From: an uncultured Eubacteriales bacterium
GTDB taxonomy: Bacteria > Bacillota > Clostridia > Christensenellales > UBA1242
NCBI GenBank assembly: GCA_948512295.1
Contig: CAOQRA010000002.1
Location: forward strand, 1-64,000
DNA length: 64,000 bases
Direction: 5' to 3'
Part shown: piece after piece, positions 24,747 to 33,724 of the stretch
Layout: each line of letters starts with the position of its first letter
Numbering within the stretch: the first letter of the stretch is position 1
The notes under the pieces: generated by a model
The model's database searches: none
The model's input: the letters and a program-made list of their open reading frames with translations, nothing else
What the model was told of the DNA's origin: nothing
Position numbers and translations under genes: made by a program

Positions 24747-27179
24747 ATGAATATTCAAGGTGGTACTTTTTCTGACAATATTGAAAAGGTAATAAAAAAT
24801 GCAAGCAAGTTTGCGCTAAGGTTTGGCAGCAATTTAGTAGGCAGCGAACATATTCTTTATGGTTTGACATCTGTGCGTGATTGTTTAGCTTCTAAACTTT
24901 TGGCAGACGAGGGCGTAACGGAGCCGGCTTTATTTGCGTTTTTTGAGGAAAATGCACCTGAAGATAATCTTTTTGGAGATCATGTGGAGCTTACTCCTCG
25001 CACAAAAGATTTATTTAGAATCGCGCAGCAGATTGCACTTCAACTAAATCATTCTTTTTTGGGTACCGAGCATTTACTTTTGGCACTTCTATCAAGCCCC
25101 AGCAGCGTGGCATATAAAATTTTAGTAGGACAGTTTGGACTCGATGTAGACGAACTTCGTAATAAACTTTTGACACTTATGCAGTCAAACACTAACAAGG
25201 AAGAAAAATCAGACAGGCAACAAGGTAGTGCCCTGCCAGAAAAATTACTGGATATGGGTACGGATATCACGCTTAAAGCTAAGGAGCATAAGTTAGACCC
25301 TGTTATCGGTCGCGAAGAGGAGATTGAAAGGGTAGTAGAAATATTGTGTCGCAAGACAAAAAACAATCCAGTCTTAATAGGCGAGGCTGGCGTCGGCAAA
25401 ACCGCAGTTATTGAAGGGCTTGCACAGGCGATTGTAACTGGAAATGTTCCAGAAATTTTGAAAGATAAAATAATTTACTCTTTGGAAATTGGTGGGCTTA
25501 TGGCGGGAACAAAATACCGTGGCTCCATGGAAGAAAAATTAAAAGATGCCATTGAAACTATTATTGAAAGTAAAAATATAATTGTTTTTATCGATGAAAT
25601 TCACACTCTTGCACAGGCAGGAAGTGAAAAAGGTGAAACTTCGCCAGCGGATATGTTGAAACCATACCTTGCACGTGGCGAGCTTCAAACCATAGGTGCA
25701 ACCACTACCGATGAATATCGCAAATTTATTGAAAAAGATAAAGCTTTAGAACGTCGTTTTCAACCTATAATTGTTAATCCTCCATCTGTCGAGCAAACAA
25801 TTCAGATTCTTAAAGGTCTGAAAGATAGTTATGAGGCTTTTCATAAAATTACAATTACGGACGACGCAATTGAGGCTGCTGCGGTACTTTCTGATAGGTA
25901 CATTATGGACAGAAGTTTACCAGATAAAGCTATTGACCTTATTGATGAAGCAAGCAGTAAAGCCAAAGTGAATTTTACTGTTAAACCTCAGCCTATTCGT
26001 GAGCTTGAAGATAAAATTAAATCGCTGTCTGCAAACCGTGATGAGGCAAGCTTAGGGCGCAACTATGAAAAAGCCGCAAGACTTCAATCAGAGATTATCA
26101 AACTTGAACAAGAACTTAAGAAAAAGAGCGATAAACTGAATATTAAACCTAAAGAGGCTATCAAGGCAATTGGTGCCAATGAAATTGCTGAGGTGGTTGC
26201 AAAGTGGACAGGAATACCTGTAACTCGCATTACGGAAAGCGAGAAACAAAAGCTTGTCCATCTTGAAGAAATACTTCATAAGCGCGTTGTCGGACAAAAT
26301 GAAGCGGTGGATGCAGTGGCAAAAGCGATAAGGCGCAGTCGGGTTGGCTTGCAAGATAGCAAGCGACCTATCGGAAGTTTTATGTTTATGGGGCAGACGG
26401 GCGTCGGCAAAACAGAATTATGTAAAGCGATAGCAGAGGCTATGTTTGACGATGAAAATAATATTGTGCGAATTGACATGAGTGAATACATGGAATCGCA
26501 TTCCACGTCCAAACTTATAGGTGCGCCTCCGGGCTATGTCGGATTTGACGATGGTGGACAACTGACCGAGGCGGTACGTCGTAAGCCATATTCTGTAGTG
26601 CTTTTTGACGAGATTGAAAAAGCACATCCAGATGTGTTAAACACTCTATTGCAAATTTTGGATGATGGCCGACTTACAGATGGTCAAGGTCGCACAGTTA
26701 GTTTTAAAAATACCATAATTATAATGACAAGCAACCTTGGCGCAAAAGAAGTGAAAGAGCAGCGAAAAAGTCTTGGCTTTGGCGAGGATGAACAAGAGGC
26801 GGTTGATAATAAAAAGATTTATCTAGATGCTCTCAAACATAGATTTAAACCTGAACTTATCAATCGAATTGATGTAATTTGTATATTTGATACTCTTACG
26901 CAAAGCGACCTTATAAAGATTGCTAAAATACTCATATCGAATATTAATAAGCGGCTTAAAGAGAAAAATCTGTCAATCAAAATGACGGAAGAGGCTTTTG
27001 AGTATTTAGTTACTCACGGTTCCAATCTTGAATATGGCGCAAGGCCGCTTAAACGCTATATCCAGCAAGAAATTGAGGATCAAATTGCCGAAAAGATCTT
27101 ACTTGGAGGGCTAAAAAATGAGGGCGTTATTATAATCGATTGCGACGAAAATGGGCTGACATTTCAAAGTGAGGAATAA
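24747..27179 (+). CDS. clpC: ATP-dependent Clp protease ATPase subunit ClpC
   Basis: The 810-residue HSP100 unfoldase feeds substrates to ClpP. It has the double N-terminal Clp repeat (residues 1-150), the first AAA+ module (GEAGVGKT near 214, VFIDEIHTL), the UVR-like coiled region (NYEKAARLQSEI), and the second AAA+ module (GQTGVGKT near 550, DEIEKAHPDV, with a C-terminal D2-small domain). ATG begins directly after the mcsB stop. A role in arginine-tagged protein turnover follows from the operon. Confidence 0.96.
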   Translation: MNIQGGTFSDNIEKVIKNASKFALRFGSNLVGSEHILYGLTSVRDCLASKLLADEGVTEPALFAFFEENAPEDNLFGDHVELTPRTKDLFRIAQQIALQLNHSFLGTEHLLLALLSSPSSVAYKILVGQFGLDVDELRNKLLTLMQSNTNKEEKSDRQQGSALPEKLLDMGTDITLKAKEHKLDPVIGREEEIERVVEILCRKTKNNPVLIGEAGVGKTAVIEGLAQAIVTGNVPEILKDKIIYSLEIGGLMAGTKYRGSMEEKLKDAIETIIESKNIIVFIDEIHTLAQAGSEKGETSPADMLKPYLARGELQTIGATTTDEYRKFIEKDKALERRFQPIIVNPPSVEQTIQILKGLKDSYEAFHKITITDDAIEAAAVLSDRYIMDRSLPDKAIDLIDEASSKAKVNFTVKPQPIRELEDKIKSLSANRDEASLGRNYEKAARLQSEIIKLEQELKKKSDKLNIKPKEAIKAIGANEIAEVVAKWTGIPVTRITESEKQKLVHLEEILHKRVVGQNEAVDAVAKAIRRSRVGLQDSKRPIGSFMFMGQTGVGKTELCKAIAEAMFDDENNIVRIDMSEYMESHSTSKLIGAPPGYVGFDDGGQLTEAVRRKPYSVVLFDEIEKAHPDVLNTLLQILDDGRLTDGQGRTVSFKNTIIIMTSNLGAKEVKEQRKSLGFGEDEQEAVDNKKIYLDALKHRFKPELINRIDVICIFDTLTQSDLIKIAKILISNINKRLKEKNLSIKMTEEAFEYLVTHGSNLEYGARPLKRYIQQEIEDQIAEKILLGGLKNEGVIIIDCDENGLTFQSEE

Positions 27180-27382
27180 AGTAATGTTCTTAAGGCTGCC
27201 CGAAAAAGTTGTAAATATTTTTATATAACGCAAAAAATCAATTTATAAACCTTCGTTGCATAAAAATAAATATCAATAAAAATAATCGCTTTATTCAAGT
27301 GGTTATTTTATTTATTTCTTAATTTCATTTTGAAATTTTATTAATATTTGTTATTATATAAATATATAAGGGAGGTGTTATT
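27180..27382. other. AT-rich gap between clpC and hpf
   Basis: About 200 bp holding the hpf promoter area (TTGAAA near 27332 and TATTAT/TATATAA about 16 bp on). I see no gene and no clear clpC terminator. Confidence 0.4.
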
Positions 27383-27922
27383 ATGAAAATTGAATTTATT
27401 GAACGCAATGGCTATAAGGCTAGCCAAAGACTTAAGAAAGTTTTGACTGATAAGGTAAACAAACTTGGTAAATACTTTGACGAAGATGCTGCAGCAAAAG
27501 TGATTTGTATGAAACAAAACAAACTTGAAAAACTTGAAGTTACAATTAAAAGCAAAAGTTCACTTTATAGAGGAGAGGTTTCAAGCGCCAATATGTATGA
27601 CAATATTGACCTCGCACTTCCAAAACTTGAAAAGCAAATTGTACGTGCTGTGGAAAAGAATAAGAAAAAGCCACGCGGCAAAGGTGTTAAAACTTTGGAA
27701 GTTGTGCCTTTTGAATTTTTACAGGAACAGCCAGAGGAACTTCCTGAGGTCATCAAGAAAAAATCTTTCGACCTTGCACCAATTACTGTGGATGATGCAC
27801 GTTACGAAATTGAGCGTGTAGGGCATGACTTTTATATTTTCTTAAACGCTCGCACTGGCAGAGTCAATGTGATGTACCGCAGAAAAGATGGGAAACTGGG
27901 GTTGATTGATTTACATTACTAA
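27383..27922 (+). CDS. hpf: Long ribosome hibernation promoting factor
   Basis: The 179-residue protein is the long HPF form. The N-terminal domain starts KIEFIERNGYKASQRLKKVL, binds the 30S decoding region, and the C-terminal domain (residues 125-179, DDARYEIERVGHDFYIFLNARTG) dimerises ribosomes into 100S particles. GGGAGGTG precedes ATG 27383. An N-terminal start with KIEFIERNG is shifted from the usual KINIRGRN pattern but the domain layout is clear. Confidence 0.9.
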   Translation: MKIEFIERNGYKASQRLKKVLTDKVNKLGKYFDEDAAAKVICMKQNKLEKLEVTIKSKSSLYRGEVSSANMYDNIDLALPKLEKQIVRAVEKNKKKPRGKGVKTLEVVPFEFLQEQPEELPEVIKKKSFDLAPITVDDARYEIERVGHDFYIFLNARTGRVNVMYRRKDGKLGLIDLHY

Positions 27923-27967
27923 GCGCGGGCGGCAACTAGAATTTTAAACGCGGGCATTACACTATTG

Positions 27968-28045
27968 TAATTCTGAGCGGAGTTCCGCGCTGTCATTACG
28001 AGCGTTGCCGAGAAATCTCGCGGCGCGCAGTCGAAGAATCTCAAT
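27968..28045. repeat. Degenerate dispersed palindromic repeat
   Basis: The unit has CTGAGCGGAG, GTCATTACGAGC and GCAGTCGAAGAATCTC, the same elements as at 15983-16197. It fills the gap between hpf and the small membrane gene. Confidence 0.6.
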
Positions 28046-28077
28046 AGTAAAAAACAGCAAATAAAAAAGGAGTTGTA

Positions 28078-28326
28078 ATGGAAAAGAAAGAAAAAACTGT
28101 TGCAAGTGTCGTGCTTGGCGCAATTAGCGGAATAATAATGCTTGTTTGCATTTTGGTTTATATAATCCTAGGCGTGACAATCGGCTTTTGGCATCCAGGT
28201 TGGTTAATCATAGTTGGTGGTGCACTTTGCGTTGCAATTGTAAACATAATTGCAAATCTCTTTAATGATATTAAAGAGCTTAAATCTCACGAAAACAAAC
28301 AAGAAGATAACAATCAAGAAAAATAA
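28078..28326 (+). CDS. Small two-helix membrane protein
   Basis: The 82-residue protein has two hydrophobic helices (about residues 10-32 and 40-58), a GFWHPGWLI turn and a charged tail. An AAAGGAG site precedes ATG 28078. HPGWLI-type turns occur in small membrane proteins of unknown role (2TM family). A terminator follows. Confidence 0.7.
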   Translation: MEKKEKTVASVVLGAISGIIMLVCILVYIILGVTIGFWHPGWLIIVGGALCVAIVNIIANLFNDIKELKSHENKQEDNNQEK

Positions 28327-28356
28327 AAATTGGCATTGCCAATTTTTATTTTTTTA
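28325..28356. terminator. Bidirectional terminator
   Basis: AAAAATTGGCA and TTGCCAATTTTT form a stem flanked by A and T tracts, between convergent genes. Confidence 0.85.
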
Positions 28357-29140
28357 ACAAGTCGTTTATACTTTTCGAAATGACATAAGCCATGAAATCT
28401 AAGTCTTCGTGTATGTCCTTAGGGGACAGAAGTAAGGATTGCGGCGCGTATTTATCAAGAGCGGACGCAAACAGCATATATGGCACGCCTATTGAAATGC
28501 AAGGCACACCCAGTGTTTGCTGACATATCCTTTTGACTCCCTCGCCCACGCCGCTTCCTGGTGTTAATCCAGAGCTAGTAATTTGAATTGAAAGTCCAAG
28601 TCGTGAAATTTCATTAGTTGCAAGGGCGTCAATTAAAATTAGCGCGTCAGCTTTTACACCTTTTTGAATATACGAAACAAAATCAAAAGTTTTGATATTA
28701 GTAAAAGCCGCAATATTAGGACAAAATTTATAAAGATTATCATTGTTTTCAAGCTTATTTGTCACATGTGGCCCCAGTCTATCCGCAAGAATGTCGGGGT
28801 TACCTAAACCGACTATTAAAAAATGCTTTTTAGAATTTAAATGTTTTAATTTAAATATCGCTTGTAAGCAATTTTTACAAATAGATGCGAAATAATCATA
28901 AAATTCGATAGGTTGACCTAAAAATTCTTTCATATTTATGATAAAATATTTGCCTATGCCAAGTCCTGCGTTTTCAGCTTTTTTTTCTGTATCAATTTCC
29001 ATAAAAGCAAGCTTGGCGTCATATTTTATATCTTTAACGCTATAACCGAATTCACTTAGGTCTTTTCCGCTTTCATCAATTAAATTAAACATGCAATTAT
29101 ATTGTGCTTTTTTACAAAAAATATCGATTTTCGCTTGCAA
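28346..29140 (-). CDS. gpr: Spore germination protease GPR
   Basis: GPR degrades small acid-soluble proteins during germination. The 264-residue protein has the family core: FLIVGLGNPDILADRLGPHV, a LILIDALAT motif carrying the second Asp, SGLTPGSGVGEG, and LGVPCISIGVP. Both conserved Asp residues (ADRLGP and IDALA) are present. The likely start is TTG at 29140, giving MQAKIDIF, which aligns with the RTDLA-like N-terminus of the family; no clear ribosome binding site is seen. It is divergent from rpsT, the order known from Bacillus. Its presence implies a spore former. Confidence 0.9.
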   Translation of the reverse strand: MQAKIDIFCKKAQYNCMFNLIDESGKDLSEFGYSVKDIKYDAKLAFMEIDTEKKAENAGLGIGKYFIINMKEFLGQPIEFYDYFASICKNCLQAIFKLKHLNSKKHFLIVGLGNPDILADRLGPHVTNKLENNDNLYKFCPNIAAFTNIKTFDFVSYIQKGVKADALILIDALATNEISRLGLSIQITSSGLTPGSGVGEGVKRICQQTLGVPCISIGVPYMLFASALDKYAPQSLLLSPKDIHEDLDFMAYVISKSINDLLKK

Positions 29141-29163
29141 ATCTTGAATTTATGTGCTATACT
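29135..29163 (+). promoter_or_regulatory. Promoter of rpsT
   Basis: TTGCAA (29135-29140), 17-bp spacer, TATACT (29158-29163). It overlaps the gpr start region on the other strand. Confidence 0.65.
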
Positions 29164-29191
29164 ACGCTAGATAAATGATAAGGAGAACAAT

Positions 29192-29461
29192 ATGCCACAA
29201 ATTAAATCTGCTGAAAAAAGAGTAAAAATTATCGAAAAAAAGACTGCAGAAAACAAAGCTATCAAGTCTAAAATTGCAACTTATGCTAAAAAATTCAAGA
29301 TTGCTGTTGCAAACAACGATGTTGCAGTTGCTGAAGTTGCATATAAAGACGTTGTTTCTTTGATGGATAGCGCAGCTCGTGATAATGTAATTCATGCAAA
29401 TAGTGCAAATCGCAAAAAAGCACATTATGCAAAAATGCTTGAGCAGCTTAAAAAGGCTTAA
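29192..29461 (+). CDS. rpsT: 30S ribosomal protein S20
   Basis: The 89-residue basic helical protein starts MPQIKSAEKRVKI and ends with the typical ANSANRKKAHYAKML segment. It binds 16S rRNA. AAGGAG precedes ATG 29192. A terminator follows. Confidence 0.96.
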   Translation: MPQIKSAEKRVKIIEKKTAENKAIKSKIATYAKKFKIAVANNDVAVAEVAYKDVVSLMDSAARDNVIHANSANRKKAHYAKMLEQLKKA

Positions 29462-29484
29462 ATATTAGTCTTAATTTTTGCAAT

Positions 29485-29515
29485 GACACTCTTCCTTTTG
29501 GGAGGGTGTTTTTTA
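29485..29515 (+). terminator. Terminator of rpsT
   Basis: ACACTCTTCC-TTTT-GGGAGGGTGT and a T tract. Confidence 0.9.
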
Positions 29516-29559
29516 ATAAAAAATATAAAAATTATTGTTAAGCTTTCTCCATCTTGTTT

Positions 29560-29660
29560 AAGTGTTTAACCCGACCAAAGTCTTTCCATATTTTCTTCGC
29601 GCCGAGCTTCGTTGTTATTCTGAATGAACCTAAGGCAAAGTGAAAAAGCTTTTTGGCAAA
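29560..29660. repeat. Remnant of the dispersed repeat in the gap before 29710
   Basis: Fragments such as TCTTCGCGCCGAGCTTCG and TTATTCTGAATGAAC resemble the repeats at 15983 and 27968 but are degraded. No gene is seen in 29516-29709. Confidence 0.4.
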
Positions 29661-29709
29661 CTTTAAATTCAAAAAGTATTAAAAGTTATTTTTTGCAAAC
29701 ACTTTTGTC

Positions 29710-30264
29710 ATGAACGCGTTATATTTATTTATTCCTACATTTTTAATTATCCTTTTGATTTTACCTATTAAAATTCAACTTCGCGGGACATTCCATTTGG
29801 AAGATTTAAGCGGTGTAATTTGTTTATTCCTATTTAAAATAAAATTACGCTATTACAAGTACAAAGTAGATGGCAAAAAAATAGTATTAAAAAATGAAAA
29901 AGAAACCAAGATCAAGCAACTTGATTTTGATCCTAAGCAGCTTGTGGTGGTCAAGATTTTTAAAGACCAACTTAAAGATAAGGCGCGCGTTAAAGAACTT
30001 TTTGTCTTCTATAACATAGGACTTAATGATGCTTTTTTATCCTCCATGGTAGGTGGACTTATTAACTGTGCGCTCCTAGGATATTTTACCAATTTAAAAA
30101 ACAGGAGGCCGACTGCTTCAATGGGTATTTATGACACCATCTCATATAACAAGGAAGTTTTCGAGGTTGCAGGTAAAGGTAGCATAAGTATTAGTTTATT
30201 TGATGTTGTATATTCTTTGATAATGTCGGTTATTCTAATTAAGAGATTAAGTTCTAAGAGGTGA
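29710..30264 (+). CDS. DUF2953-type membrane protein
   Basis: The 184-residue protein has an N-terminal membrane helix (LYLFIPTFLIILLILPIKIQL), a strand-rich soluble part, and an end helix. This arrangement next to ytfJ matches the DUF2953 (YtfI) protein that precedes ytfJ in spore formers. It lacks a strong ribosome binding site. The function is unknown; it is membrane-associated. Confidence 0.7.
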   Translation: MNALYLFIPTFLIILLILPIKIQLRGTFHLEDLSGVICLFLFKIKLRYYKYKVDGKKIVLKNEKETKIKQLDFDPKQLVVVKIFKDQLKDKARVKELFVFYNIGLNDAFLSSMVGGLINCALLGYFTNLKNRRPTASMGIYDTISYNKEVFEVAGKGSISISLFDVVYSLIMSVILIKRLSSKR

Positions 30265-30268
30265 TTAT

Positions 30269-30661
30269 ATGAAAATTTATACTAAAAATGAAACAATTTC
30301 AAACTTAATAGATGGTGTCATGGATAAATTAAAAGGCATTATCGATACAAGCACTGTGGTTGGAGAAAAGGTGGAAACTCCAGATGGCACTGTGATTATT
30401 CCAATTTCCAAAGTGACCGTTGGCTACGTTGTAGGAGGAGGCGAATATGCCGACCTATCTTCTAGGCGCGTTGCCAATCATTTTCCAATGGCCGGCGGTT
30501 CAAGTGGCGGTATGAGCGTGACGCCTGTCGGCTTTATTGTGGAGAGTAAAGGCAATGTGGAATATATTAATGTCGAAAACAAATCACTGTATCAGACGGT
30601 TTTAAATATGTTCAATACATTGCTTGCTAAACAGGAGGAACAAAGTGAAAGCGAAGATTAA
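30269..30661 (+). CDS. ytfJ: GerW-family sporulation protein YtfJ
   Basis: The 130-residue protein shows the family pattern: GEKVETPDGTVIIPISKVTVGYVVGGGEY and AGGSSGGMSVTPVGFIV. The family is linked to spore formation and germination in Bacillus. It begins five bases after the DUF2953 gene and its end overlaps the start of the carboxypeptidase gene by 17 bases, so the three are an operon. Confidence 0.9.
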   Translation: MKIYTKNETISNLIDGVMDKLKGIIDTSTVVGEKVETPDGTVIIPISKVTVGYVVGGGEYADLSSRRVANHFPMAGGSSGGMSVTPVGFIVESKGNVEYINVENKSLYQTVLNMFNTLLAKQEEQSESED

Positions 30662-31802
30662 GCCGTTAATTGCACTGTCTTTATGTGTACTATTAGCCGT
30701 TGCTGCACTTTTGTCTGCTGTTATGGGCTCGATTATGCTTACTACAAAAGTGTCAATGGCGGAAGGATATACCTCAGCTAAAGGAATGTGCGTTATGGAA
30801 GCTTCTTCAAAGAGGGTGCTTTATAGTAAGAATGAAAACAAGCAAATGCCGATGGCAAGCACCACTAAAATTATGACTGCGATAACTGCCATTGAAAATG
30901 CTGCTGACCTTGATGAAAAATTTGAAATTTCGCCTAAGTCAATCGGAATAAGTGGTACAAGCATTTATTTACGCGAAGGGGAGGCGCTTTCTTTACGAGA
31001 ACTACTTTATGGACTTATGCTTGTGTCTGGCAATGATGCGTCTGTAGCAATTGGAGAGCGAGTTTCAGGGAGTAAGGAAGCTTTTGTAGAACTTATGAAC
31101 ACTACAGCAAAAAAGATAGGGGCTAACAATTCCCACTTTGCAAACACGCATGGACTAGATGAAGAGGGGCATTATACTACCGCGTATGACCTTGCTAAAA
31201 TTACAAGCTATGCGCTTGCTAATGATACCTTTAAAGAAATCGTTTCTACTCGTAACACAAAAATAGTTAACACTGATGGGAAAACTAGATATTTGAAAAA
31301 CAAAAATCGTCTGCTAAATAGTTTAGACGGTTGTAACGGAGTTAAAACCGGCTTTACAGATGATGCGGGGCGTTGCCTTGTGTCCTCTTGCGAGCGTGAC
31401 GGCATGCAACTTGTATGTGTCGTGTTAAATTGCGGGCCAATGTTTGAAGAGAGTGCACAACTGCTTGAGCAAGGGTTTAAAGACTATAAAATGGTGGATG
31501 TAACCAAAGGTTATAGTTATCCTAAGTTTATACGAGTGGAAGGCGGAGTTAAGGAGTTTGTAGAGCTTGGCACGAGTGGAAGCTTTCTTTATCCATTAAA
31601 AGAGGGAGAACTAGAGAAAATAAGCTTTAAGTATAAAATGCCTAATGTTATTGCTGCACCAACTAAAAAAGGACAAGAAGTTGGAGAAATTAAAGTTTAT
31701 TTCGGTAATGACTTGCGTTTTACTGAAAAAATATATACAATGGAAGATGTAAGGGGAAATACCATTTTAGACAAGATTAAAAACCTCTTTAGAAAATGGT
31801 AA
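30645..31802 (+). CDS. dacF: D-alanyl-D-alanine carboxypeptidase, DacF type
   Basis: This serine peptidase trims peptidoglycan pentapeptides. GTG 30645 is the likely start because AGGAGG lies six bases upstream, giving 385 residues. An N-terminal membrane/signal helix (residues 6-38) is followed by the penicillin-binding motifs: SxxK in MASTTKIM, SGN in VSGNDAS and KTG in GVKTGFTDDAG. A C-terminal strand-rich domain and an amphipathic end fit PBP5-like enzymes. The location after ytfJ supports a sporulation-linked role, though dacF is only one option among class C low-mass PBPs. Confidence 0.88.
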   Translation: MKAKIKPLIALSLCVLLAVAALLSAVMGSIMLTTKVSMAEGYTSAKGMCVMEASSKRVLYSKNENKQMPMASTTKIMTAITAIENAADLDEKFEISPKSIGISGTSIYLREGEALSLRELLYGLMLVSGNDASVAIGERVSGSKEAFVELMNTTAKKIGANNSHFANTHGLDEEGHYTTAYDLAKITSYALANDTFKEIVSTRNTKIVNTDGKTRYLKNKNRLLNSLDGCNGVKTGFTDDAGRCLVSSCERDGMQLVCVVLNCGPMFEESAQLLEQGFKDYKMVDVTKGYSYPKFIRVEGGVKEFVELGTSGSFLYPLKEGELEKISFKYKMPNVIAAPTKKGQEVGEIKVYFGNDLRFTEKIYTMEDVRGNTILDKIKNLFRKW

Positions 31803-31811
31803 GAAAAATGC

Positions 31812-32519
31812 ATGAGATTAAACAAATTTTTAAGCCTCGGCGGGGTGGCGTCAAGACGCAAATGTGATCAGTTGATTGAAGCGGGTATGGTAAGTGTAAA
31901 CGGAAAACTTGTCACAACGCTGGGAACTATTGTCAACGAGAAAAAGGATAAAATAACAGTGGAGGGGAAAGCAGTCGTCTTGCCTTCCTCTTTTGTATAT
32001 ATAAAACTTAATAAGCCAAAGGGCTACGCGTGCACAGCTAGCGATGAAAAAGGTCGTAAAACTATATATGACCTTATTAAGTGTGAGCAGCGACTATTTT
32101 CTGTCGGTCGTCTAGACTACGACACGGAGGGGCTGATTTTTCTCACGAATGATGGCGACTTTGCTCAGCGTCTTATGCATCCGTCTTATCAAATTGACAA
32201 AGAATATCGCGTTAATGTGGAAGGCGAGGTTAAGGAAAGTCAGCTTGCAGTAATGAGAAAGGGCGTTGTTGTGGAGGGAGTTCGTATGCCCGAGGCGAGA
32301 ATAAAATTACTAGCTTATGAAAATAATGTGACCAAACTATCCGTTGTTATAGATGAGGGGCAAAACAGACAAATACGTCGCATGTTTGAGGCTGTGGGGT
32401 TATGCATCAAACTTTTAAAACGAGTGCGTATTGGCGAGGTCAAACTCGGTGGATTAAAACGCGGAGAGTATCGTGACCTTACGGAAAGCGAACTCAATCT
32501 TCTTGTGAGGGCAAAATGA
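31812..32519 (+). CDS. rluB: RluB-type 23S rRNA pseudouridine synthase
   Basis: The 235-residue enzyme starts with an S4 RNA-binding domain (MRLNKFLSLGGVASRRKCDQLI), followed by the pseudouridine synthase domain. The catalytic Asp lies in GRLDYDTEGLIFLTNDG. The RluB/E/F group acts on the large-subunit rRNA. The stop overlaps the next ATG (ATGA), indicating a coupled operon. Confidence 0.92.
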   Translation: MRLNKFLSLGGVASRRKCDQLIEAGMVSVNGKLVTTLGTIVNEKKDKITVEGKAVVLPSSFVYIKLNKPKGYACTASDEKGRKTIYDLIKCEQRLFSVGRLDYDTEGLIFLTNDGDFAQRLMHPSYQIDKEYRVNVEGEVKESQLAVMRKGVVVEGVRMPEARIKLLAYENNVTKLSVVIDEGQNRQIRRMFEAVGLCIKLLKRVRIGEVKLGGLKRGEYRDLTESELNLLVRAK

Positions 32520-33724
32520 AAATTGCAGTAATCGGTGCGGGTGCTGCAGGACTTTTTGTCGCTTCTATACTGTCACAAAAATATCAAACTTTCATGTTTG
32601 ATGGAAATGAGAAGTGCGGTAAGAAGTTGTATATAACGGGTAAGGGGCGCTGCAATGTGACAAATGCCTCCACGCGTGAGGAGTATCTTGAAAATGTCGT
32701 GCGTGGGCAAAAATTTATGTATAGCGCAAGCGCGAAGTTTACAGCTTACGACCTTATGGCACTTCTTGAAGATAATGGGCTTAAATTAAAAATAGAAAGA
32801 GGAGCCCGCGTGTTTCCAGAGAGTGATAAATCTAGTGATGTTATAAAAACGTTGGAAAGAATGGCAAAGGGCGCACATATAATACTAAATGAAAGAGTGG
32901 AGTGCGTAAGCTCTTCGGGCGGCGGATATCACATAAAAACTCAAAACGCAAGTCATGAGTTTGATAAAGTGGTTATCGCAACTGGTGGCAAAAGTTATTC
33001 GGCGACGGGCAGCACGGGCGATGGTTATAAATTTGCCAAGATGCTAGGTCATAGCGTCGTGGATTTGAAACCCGCACTTGTGCCAATACAATTAAAAGAC
33101 GATGTTTCCGCATTGCAAGGCTTGCCTCTTAAAAATGTTACGCTGCATGCTGAGGCAGACGGCAAAAAACTGAGTTGCTTTGGCGAAATGATGTTTACTG
33201 ACATCGGCATAACTGGTCCAATTGTGCTTACTATGTCAAGCTATATCAATCGCGCCGAGAAAGTGAACTTATGGCTTGATTTCAAACCAGCGCTAACGCT
33301 AGAACAACTTGATGCGAGGCTACTTCGTGAATTTCAGGAGGATATGAATAAAACGCTTTATTCTGTTATGCGTAAGCTTTTACCTAAAAATTTTGTGGAA
33401 GCTTTTTTGAAAAAAGCTCAGCTTGCTAAGGAGCGTAAAGTCAATTCTATAAGACAAGCGGAGCGAACTAGGCTTTGCAAAACGCTTAAATTTTTTCCTT
33501 TAGAATTTAAATGCTTATATCCACTTGAAGCGGGAGTTGTGACAAGTGGTGGAGTTTCTTTAGAAGAAATCAATCCTAAAACTATGGAAAGTAAAATAAA
33601 TAAAGGCTTGTACTTTATAGGTGAGGTTTTAGACATAGATTGTCTTACGGGCGGCTTTAATTTGCAAACTGCTTTTTCCACAGCATATGTGTGTGGACAA
33701 AGCATAATAAAGGAGGAATTATGA
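32516..33724 (+). CDS. HI0933/YhiN-family flavoprotein (BaiN-like)
   Basis: The 402-residue FAD protein begins with the dinucleotide motif VIGAGAAGLFVASIL, has the NVTNAS turn of the family (KGRCNVTN), and ends with TGGFNLQTAFSTAYVCG. It starts at ATG 32516 within the rluB stop. The reaction is not known with certainty; BaiN-type members reduce steroid-like substrates in some gut bacteria, but that link is not seen here. Confidence 0.88.
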   Translation: MKIAVIGAGAAGLFVASILSQKYQTFMFDGNEKCGKKLYITGKGRCNVTNASTREEYLENVVRGQKFMYSASAKFTAYDLMALLEDNGLKLKIERGARVFPESDKSSDVIKTLERMAKGAHIILNERVECVSSSGGGYHIKTQNASHEFDKVVIATGGKSYSATGSTGDGYKFAKMLGHSVVDLKPALVPIQLKDDVSALQGLPLKNVTLHAEADGKKLSCFGEMMFTDIGITGPIVLTMSSYINRAEKVNLWLDFKPALTLEQLDARLLREFQEDMNKTLYSVMRKLLPKNFVEAFLKKAQLAKERKVNSIRQAERTRLCKTLKFFPLEFKCLYPLEAGVVTSGGVSLEEINPKTMESKINKGLYFIGEVLDIDCLTGGFNLQTAFSTAYVCGQSIIKEEL

